Positions 1 to 6,329 of a stretch of DNA of 6,329 nucleotides are shown here, one piece after another. Position numbers and translations under genes: made by a program. The notes beneath the pieces were generated by a model that saw nothing but the letters and a program-made list of their open reading frames with translations, was not told the DNA's origin and did not search any database. This DNA is from Chthonomonadaceae bacterium (GTDB taxonomy: Bacteria > Armatimonadota > Chthonomonadetes > Chthonomonadales > Chthonomonadaceae): NCBI GenBank assembly GCA_025355115.1, contig JANXLO010000494.1:1-6329 (forward strand), read 5' to 3'. Every line of letters begins with the position of its first letter. The stretch's first letter is position 1.

Positions 1-715
1 AAAACCTGGGATTACGGGCGCGCGAAAAGCTGGCGGCGCAGTGCTTCATCGCGATCGGCTTCGTGCTATGGATGGCAGGCACCTCCCATCCCGGCACGAC
101 CACCGCGGTCACGCTGACGCCCTCGCTTGTAACGAACGCGCTGGCGCGCGACGGGTGGACTGTGGATTTCGGCTGGATGTACTACGTGATCGCGGCGATT
201 TTTCTGGTCGGCTTTTCCAACGCGACGAATATCACGGACGGTCTGGACGGCCTCTCCTCTGGCCTGATCATCCTTATCAGTCTGACGCTCGCCGCCCTGG
301 TGTGGGTGATGTATCCATCTCTTGCTCTGTTCGCCGTCGCGATGGCAGGCGGGCTGGCGGGCTTCCTCTGGTGGAACGCCTACCCGGCAAAGGTCTTCAT
401 GGGCGACACCTGCTCACTGGCTCTGGGGGCAGGGCTGGCAGGCGCAGCGATGCTAGGCAAGCAGGAGGTCGGGCTTATAGTCGCATCACTGGTCTGCTGG
501 GTTGAGCTGATATCCGTCATCATACAGGTCTCCGTCTTCAAATGGCGCAAGCGTCGCCACGGCCTCGACTACGCCAAAGCGAACCGCGTCTTCCGCAGGA
601 CGCCGCTGCACCACATTTCGAAGAGAGCGGCTGGCCCGAGACCCAGGTTGTCGCCCGGTTCTGGCTCGCGGGCCTGCTCTGCACCGCCCTCGCTCTGCTC
701 TGGTCACGTGGTTAG
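1..715 (+). CDS. mraY: MraY, phospho-MurNAc-pentapeptide transferase (5' partial, apparent frameshift)
   Basis: This integral membrane enzyme transfers phospho-MurNAc-pentapeptide from UDP to undecaprenyl phosphate, giving lipid I. The gene enters from the left edge; its first full codon is at 3, and the first residues (NLGLRAREKLAAQ) match the family's cytoplasmic loop before a membrane helix. About 120 N-terminal residues, including the Asp-Asp pair, lie outside. Visible motifs are NITDGLDGL (from 228), the catalytic-loop Asp (405-407) in MGDTCSLALG, where the family normally has GDTGS, and VFRRTPLHH ending at 614. Several hydrophobic helices separate these. After the two His codons the frame breaks: the uninterrupted frame reads 42 unrelated residues to TGA 741-743. 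The frame starting at 617 instead reads FEESGWPETQ, VVARFW and a last hydrophobic helix, ending at TAG 713-715, exactly like a normal MraY. One missing C near 611-615 explains this. Identity is certain; whether the gene is broken in the organism is open. Confidence 0.93.
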
Positions 716-739
716 AGAAAGCGGACTAGTGCTTCGGCT

Positions 740-2173
740 ATGACCCTCGAAATAAGAGACTACAAACGAATCAGCGTGATTGGAGCCGCGAGGAGCGGCA
801 TAGCGGCGGCGCGCGTTTTGACTCTCCTCGGAGCGGAAGTTCTGCTTTCGGACAGCGCTACGACGGAGAAAATTGGGGCAGAGCGGCTGGCGGAGATAGC
901 GACGACGAGAGCTCGCTTCGCGGCCCCGGCTACTCCGGATGAGGCGTTGCCGGATGGGACGGAGTTGGTTATTGTGAGTCCGGGAGTGCCGCGAGACGCA
1001 GCGGTGCTGCTCGCAGCGATGGAGCGCGGAATCCCGATCTGGTCGGAGATTGAGTTGGCGTACCGTCTGGCCGAAGCTCCCATGATCGCGGTGACAGGGA
1101 CGAACGGCAAGACAACTACCACACTGCTTATCGCGGCGATGCTGGAGGCGGCGGGGTTGCCCGCCATCATCGCGGGTAACGTCAGCGCGGACGAGATCAA
1201 GTGCACGCTGACGGAGGCGGCGTTCAGCACAACCCGTCTAGCTCCGAAGACGGAAAGGCGCACGGACAGCCCGATCCTAGTCGCGGAGATCAGCAGTTTT
1301 CAACTGGAGTGGGTCGAGCGCTTCGCTCCCCACGTGGCGGTGCTGACGAACATCACGCCTGATCATCTGAACCGCTACGAAGGCTTCTCAGACTACGCGC
1401 AGACAAAGGCGCGGCTCTTCGCAGCGCAGGGGCCGGATGATTGGGCGATACTCAACTGCGATGATCCGACCACGCGTGAAATTGGGGAGAGCGGGCTACC
1501 GGGGAAGCGTCTCTGGTTCACTGCTCAGGAAAATACAGGTGACGTACCGCTCGCCTGGATATCCGACAGCTTTGTGCATGTTCGGTTGAGTTCTGACGGG
1601 GAAGCGGTACGGCTGCTGCATATCAGCGAGTTTTCTCCGGCGCTGCCGGGCAGACATAGCGTCGAGAACGTGTTGGCAGCCAGCGCAGCCGCGATTGCGA
1701 TTGGCGCGGCGCCCGAAGCGGTTGCGGAGGCGATTCGCAGCTTCGCGGGAGCCGCGCATCGGATGGAGTTCGCGCGAGAACTCGACGACGTGCGCTACAT
1801 AAACAACTCGATGTGCACCAACATCGCCGCGGCCATCAGCTCGCTGCGGGCCATCGACCGGCCTTCAATCGCGATTATGGGCGGGGCGGACAAGGATCTC
1901 GATTTCGCGCCTCTTGTTCCTGTGCTGAACGAGTGCGCCCGGCTGGTCATTCTCATAGGGCAGGCGGCGGAAAAGATGGAGCGGACATTTCGAGCCGGAG
2001 GCTTTGAGAGGATCATCCGCTCGGCAACGCTTGAAGAGGCAGTAGTTCTCGCGAAATATGCAGCGCATCCGCAGGAGACAGTCATTCTCTGTCCAGCCTG
2101 TGCCAGCTTCGATATGTTCCGTGATTTTGAAGACCGTGGGGCGGCGTTTCGCCGTGCCGTTCAGAGCCTTTAA
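740..2173 (+). CDS. murD: MurD, UDP-N-acetylmuramoyl-L-alanine--D-glutamate ligase
   Basis: This cytoplasmic ATP-dependent ligase adds D-Glu to UDP-MurNAc-L-Ala. It has 477 residues, slightly longer than the usual 430-460. The N-terminal UDP-binding domain starts with VIGAARSGIAAA (13-24) and includes VSPGVP (79-84). The central ATPase domain has the P-loop GTNGKTTTT (120-128, Lys124), AGN (145-147), the metal-binding Glu183 in EISSFQLE, NITPDHLNRY (204-213) and the probable carbamylated Lys223. The C-terminal domain has LPGRHSVEN (302-310), HRMEF (340-344), GGADKDLDF (381-389) and CPACASFDMF (451-460). Two features are unusual. The family's INDSKATN reads INNSMCTN (354-361), and the stretch between AGN and Glu183 is about 17 residues longer than in E. 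coli, with a hydrophilic insert near 163-178. ATG 740 leaves a normal 12-residue lead before the first strand. It has only a weak GGA upstream (723-725), so coupling to mraY translation is likely. Confidence 0.95.
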   Translation: MTLEIRDYKRISVIGAARSGIAAARVLTLLGAEVLLSDSATTEKIGAERLAEIATTRARFAAPATPDEALPDGTELVIVSPGVPRDAAVLLAAMERGIPIWSEIELAYRLAEAPMIAVTGTNGKTTTTLLIAAMLEAAGLPAIIAGNVSADEIKCTLTEAAFSTTRLAPKTERRTDSPILVAEISSFQLEWVERFAPHVAVLTNITPDHLNRYEGFSDYAQTKARLFAAQGPDDWAILNCDDPTTREIGESGLPGKRLWFTAQENTGDVPLAWISDSFVHVRLSSDGEAVRLLHISEFSPALPGRHSVENVLAASAAAIAIGAAPEAVAEAIRSFAGAAHRMEFARELDDVRYINNSMCTNIAAAISSLRAIDRPSIAIMGGADKDLDFAPLVPVLNECARLVILIGQAAEKMERTFRAGGFERIIRSATLEEAVVLAKYAAHPQETVILCPACASFDMFRDFEDRGAAFRRAVQSL

Positions 2174-2178
2174 GGAGG
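2173..2178 (+). promoter_or_regulatory. Strong Shine-Dalgarno site for ftsW
   Basis: AGGAGG overlaps the TAA stop of murD (2171-2173) and sits 6 bases before GTG 2185. It fixes the GTG start of ftsW and is the strongest ribosome binding site in the window. Its overlap with the murD stop suggests that ribosomes finishing murD can reinitiate on ftsW. Confidence 0.85.
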
Positions 2179-2184
2179 AAGCGC

Positions 2185-3336
2185 GTGGTTCGACAGCAGA
2201 CCGTTCGCCTAAAACTGCCTGTGGATGTATTGCTATTCGGCACCATGCTGGCCCTGATCGTGGTCGGCCTGCTCATGGTGCTCGACTCGAGTTACATCAA
2301 GACGCTCGACAACGCCAAGCTGGGCAACGACGCCTATTTCGACCTGAAGAAGCAGGTCGTCGGGGCGATATTTGGATTGGCTGCGATGGCAGCCGTCATG
2401 CGCGCGGGCTACTGGCGACTGAAGCAGTGGGCCGTCCCGCTTGCCTGTGTCGCCGTTCTGCTGCTTATCGCGGTCTGGATGCCAGGCATCGGGCATCACG
2501 ACAAAGGCGCCGCCCGCTGGGTGCATTTCGGGTTCGTGCGCTTCCAGCCCTCGGAGTTCGCGAAGCTGGCTCTGCTGCTCTACGTCGCCGTTCAGTTGGC
2601 GCGGCCCGCCTGCAAAATCCGGCATCTAACCGAGGGTCTTGGACCTACTCTATGCGTCTCCGGCCTCATTCTGCTGCTGATCGAGCGCGAGCCCGATCTC
2701 GGCACGGCATTCGCGCTCTTCCTCGCTGTCCTGACTCAGCTGTTCCTCGCAGGCGCGCGCAGGCGTCATATCGTCATGATCGCGTTCGGCTGCTTCACGG
2801 CCCTGGTGATTTTCGGAATGCTCTTTCAGCATCGGCAGGATCGCATAACCGCCTATCTCGACCCTGCCGCGCACAGGAAGGATCTCAGCTATCAGGTTTG
2901 GCATGCCCGACTCGCAGTCGGCTCCGGCGGAATGTACGGCATGGGCCTGGGACAGGGCCGTGAGAAGTTTTACATCCCGGAGGGAGAAACAGATTTCATC
3001 TTCGCGACGATGGCGGAGGAGCTCGGCTTCTTCTGGCTGATGCCGGTTCTCGGCCTGCTGGTGGTGATCGGCGGTCGCGGGTTCTATATAGCGTACGCCA
3101 CCAAGGATCGTTTCGGTCAGATTTTGGCGGGTGGAATCGCGGCACTCATCAGCTGGCAGGCGCTCATCAATATTGCCGTCGCGACGTCTGCTATCCCCGC
3201 GACTGGAGTGCCATTGCCATTCATCAGCTTCGGCTCTTCCTCACTCGTAGTACTAATGATTGGCATCGGTCTGCTGCTCAACATCGCCCAGCACCCCACC
3301 CCGCCAGCGCAGAGCCTCGAAAAGATGAGAGCGTAG
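2185..3336 (+). CDS. ftsW: FtsW, septal peptidoglycan polymerase of the SEDS family
   Basis: FtsW is a multi-pass membrane glycosyltransferase that polymerises lipid II at the division septum, together with a class B penicillin-binding protein (FtsI). It has 383 residues, a usual length, with about ten hydrophobic helices, the first near 14-34 and the last near 345-368. Family motifs are GAARWVHFGFVRFQPSEFAKL (108-128), EPDLGTAFAL (169-178), GSGGMYGMGLGQGREKFYIPE (247-267), TDFIFATMAEELGF (269-282, with the probable catalytic Asp270) and PATGVPLPFISFGSSS (338-353). Two small differences are Glu268 before TDFIF, where relatives often have His, and GSSS in place of GGSS. RodA has the same fold; the position between murD and murG is the main reason for calling FtsW. 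The GTG start is chosen because of the strong ribosome binding site just upstream. The stop is 13 bases before murG. Confidence 0.93.
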   Translation: MVRQQTVRLKLPVDVLLFGTMLALIVVGLLMVLDSSYIKTLDNAKLGNDAYFDLKKQVVGAIFGLAAMAAVMRAGYWRLKQWAVPLACVAVLLLIAVWMPGIGHHDKGAARWVHFGFVRFQPSEFAKLALLLYVAVQLARPACKIRHLTEGLGPTLCVSGLILLLIEREPDLGTAFALFLAVLTQLFLAGARRRHIVMIAFGCFTALVIFGMLFQHRQDRITAYLDPAAHRKDLSYQVWHARLAVGSGGMYGMGLGQGREKFYIPEGETDFIFATMAEELGFFWLMPVLGLLVVIGGRGFYIAYATKDRFGQILAGGIAALISWQALINIAVATSAIPATGVPLPFISFGSSSLVVLMIGIGLLLNIAQHPTPPAQSLEKMRA

Positions 3337-3338
3337 GA

Positions 3339-3344
3339 GAGGAG
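3339..3344 (+). promoter_or_regulatory. Shine-Dalgarno site for murG
   Basis: GAGGAG lies 5 bases before ATG 3350, with a second partial match (AGGAG, 3335-3339) overlapping the ftsW stop codon. This supports ATG 3350 as the start, which places the first glycine-rich motif at residues 7-12 as expected. Confidence 0.75.
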
Positions 3345-3349
3345 CCTTC

Positions 3350-4459
3350 ATGCGGGTGGCAGTGAGCGGCGGAGGGACGGGCGGGCATATATTTCCCGCT
3401 CTCGCGGTGACAGAAGGGCTGAGACGCGCCGATCCTGATGGTGGGATTCTCTACATCGGCGGCTCCACTGGCATGGAGACGCGAATCGTGCCGGAAGCCG
3501 GCGTTCCGTTTAGAGCAGTGACGGCGCGAAAGCTTCGGAAGCTAGTCTCGCCCTCCACCGTCGGAGTCGGCTGGTCGCTCTTTCAGGGGTATCGGGAGGC
3601 GAGGGCCTGTCTGCGGGAGTTCAGGGCGGAAGCGGTTGTCGGCACCGGCGGGTACGTTGCAGCTGCGGCTCTGCTGGCCGCTGCAAGTCTTGGCCTTCCG
3701 ACACTGATACTCGCGCCAGACCTGATCCCAGGGCGCACCAACCGTCTGTTGGCGCGCTTCGCCCGTAAAGTCTGCGTCGTCTTCCCGGAGACCTTGCAGG
3801 CATTCGGCGGCGGGAAATGCGTTGTGACCGGGCTGCCCCTTCGCTCCGGCATCGTGCCTCCGTCTGACGTGACACCGCAGATCGCGCGGTGCGCTTTTGA
3901 CGGGCTTCGACCGGACGCCTTCACTGTCCTCGTCGTCGGAGGGAGCCAGGGCGCGCAGGCGGTGAACAATCTGGTGATCGAGGCAACGCCGTCACTCCTG
4001 GCGAACGGCGTCCAGATCCTTCATCAGACCGGCATGAGGAACTTTGAAGCGGTGACTGAGCAGGCGAGAGAGCAGGGCTTGACGGCCGAGAAGGGTTACG
4101 TGTCACTCGCATTTTTCGACGCTCGGCAGATGCCGCTCGCGCTACGCGCCGCCGATCTTTTCGTCTGCCGGGGCGGCATCTCCACCCTGTCGGAGGCAAT
4201 GGTGAACGGCCTCCCCTCCCTCATTATCCCTCTGCCTACTGCCTACGCGGATCATCAGACGGCGAACGCGCGGGCAATGGAAACGGCAGGCGCGGGCCTG
4301 CATAGAGCGGAAAAAAGCCTGTCGGCGCAGCAGTTGTGCGAGGATATCATTGGCCTGCGCGATGAGCCGCTGCGGCGCTCGGCGATGGCGATCGCGGGGC
4401 GCGCGCTGGGGCATCCTGACGCAGCCGATGCCGTCGCGAAACTTATTCTGAGTTTGTAG
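3350..4459 (+). CDS. murG: MurG, lipid II synthase (GlcNAc transferase)
   Basis: This peripheral membrane GT-B enzyme transfers GlcNAc from UDP-GlcNAc to lipid I on the cytoplasmic face, giving lipid II. It has 369 residues, a standard length. The N-terminal acceptor domain has SGGGTGGHIFPALAV (6-20, with His13) and VVGTGGYVAAAAL (96-108), followed by PGRTNRLLARFA (127-138). The C-terminal donor domain has VVGGSQGAQAVN (195-206), ILHQTG (223-228), the nucleotide-sugar segment ADLFVCRGGISTLSEA (268-283, with Glu282) and ADHQTANA (300-307). Two motifs differ from the family. The usual HEQN before the PG.TN segment reads LAPD (121-124), and GNP.R reads GLPLR (161-165). The donor site looks complete, so activity is likely. 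It lies 13 bases after ftsW and 13 bases before murC, in an operon-like arrangement. Confidence 0.94.
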   Translation: MRVAVSGGGTGGHIFPALAVTEGLRRADPDGGILYIGGSTGMETRIVPEAGVPFRAVTARKLRKLVSPSTVGVGWSLFQGYREARACLREFRAEAVVGTGGYVAAAALLAAASLGLPTLILAPDLIPGRTNRLLARFARKVCVVFPETLQAFGGGKCVVTGLPLRSGIVPPSDVTPQIARCAFDGLRPDAFTVLVVGGSQGAQAVNNLVIEATPSLLANGVQILHQTGMRNFEAVTEQAREQGLTAEKGYVSLAFFDARQMPLALRAADLFVCRGGISTLSEAMVNGLPSLIIPLPTAYADHQTANARAMETAGAGLHRAEKSLSAQQLCEDIIGLRDEPLRRSAMAIAGRALGHPDAADAVAKLILSL

Positions 4460-4465
4460 GTAGAC

Positions 4466-4470
4466 AGGGA
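4466..4470 (+). promoter_or_regulatory. Weak or badly spaced ribosome binding site for murC
   Basis: AGGGA is the best purine-rich match upstream of murC, but it is only 2 bases from ATG 4473, closer than usual. The other candidate, AGG at 4458-4460 over the murG stop, is 12 bases away. Neither is strong, so murC translation may depend on ribosomes arriving from murG. The protein start itself is secure from the GIGGIG motif. Confidence 0.4.
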
Positions 4471-4472
4471 AA

Positions 4473-6329
<1,857 letters not shown>

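Noticed and set aside
41..505. A 154-codon + strand open frame overlapping mraY
   Set aside because: The mraY frame here carries NITDGLDGL and the MGDTCSLALG catalytic loop; the other frame is compositionally a shadow.
716..739. Possible promoter or terminator in the mraY-murD gap
   Set aside because: The gap is only 24 bases, has no convincing hairpin with a T-run and no clear promoter boxes; readthrough from mraY is the simpler reading.
2058..2963. A 301-codon open frame on the + strand overlapping the end of murD and much of ftsW
   Set aside because: It runs in a different frame across two clearly identified genes, has an Arg/Ala-rich composition typical of GC-rich shadow frames, and shows no recognisable motif.

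Overview
This window is the middle of a dcw (division and cell wall) cluster. All genes lie on the + strand in the order mraY (5' end missing) - murD - ftsW - murG - murC - ddl (3' end missing). It is a bacterial chromosome with fairly high GC content. Protein-coding sequence fills essentially the whole window: the largest gap is 24 bases, the others are 11-13 bases, and murC/ddl overlap by 4 bases in an ATGA junction. I see no RNA gene, mobile element, CRISPR array, terminator or internal promoter, so the genes look like part of one longer transcript.

The gene order identifies a peptidoglycan-making bacterium but not its phylum. Several family motifs are unlike the proteobacterial and firmicute forms: NNSMCTN in MurD, LAPD in place of HEQN in MurG, and extra segments in MurD and Ddl. 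This suggests a deep-branching lineage. Armatimonadota or Chloroflexota-like groups are possible, but that is a weak guess made without any database search.

Function by region: MurC (4473-5903) adds L-Ala to UDP-MurNAc and MurD (740-2173) adds the next residue, D-Glu. Ddl (5900 onward) makes the D-Ala-D-Ala that ends the stem peptide. MraY (to about 715) moves phospho-MurNAc-pentapeptide onto undecaprenyl phosphate to give lipid I. MurG (3350-4459) adds GlcNAc to give lipid II. FtsW (2185-3336) polymerises lipid II at the division septum. MurE and MurF, which add residues between MurD and MraY, are not in the window and may lie upstream.

The main anomaly is in mraY. One base appears to be missing inside the codons for the conserved His-His-His motif (about 609-617). 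As written, the frame runs on for 42 unrelated residues to a TGA at 741-743. A one-base correction restores an ordinary MraY C terminus ending at TAG 713-715. A sequencing or assembly error is the simplest explanation, although mraY also carries an unusual Gly-to-Cys change in its catalytic GDTGS loop. I found no previously undescribed system here. The remaining points of interest are substitutions at active-site motifs of otherwise intact enzymes.
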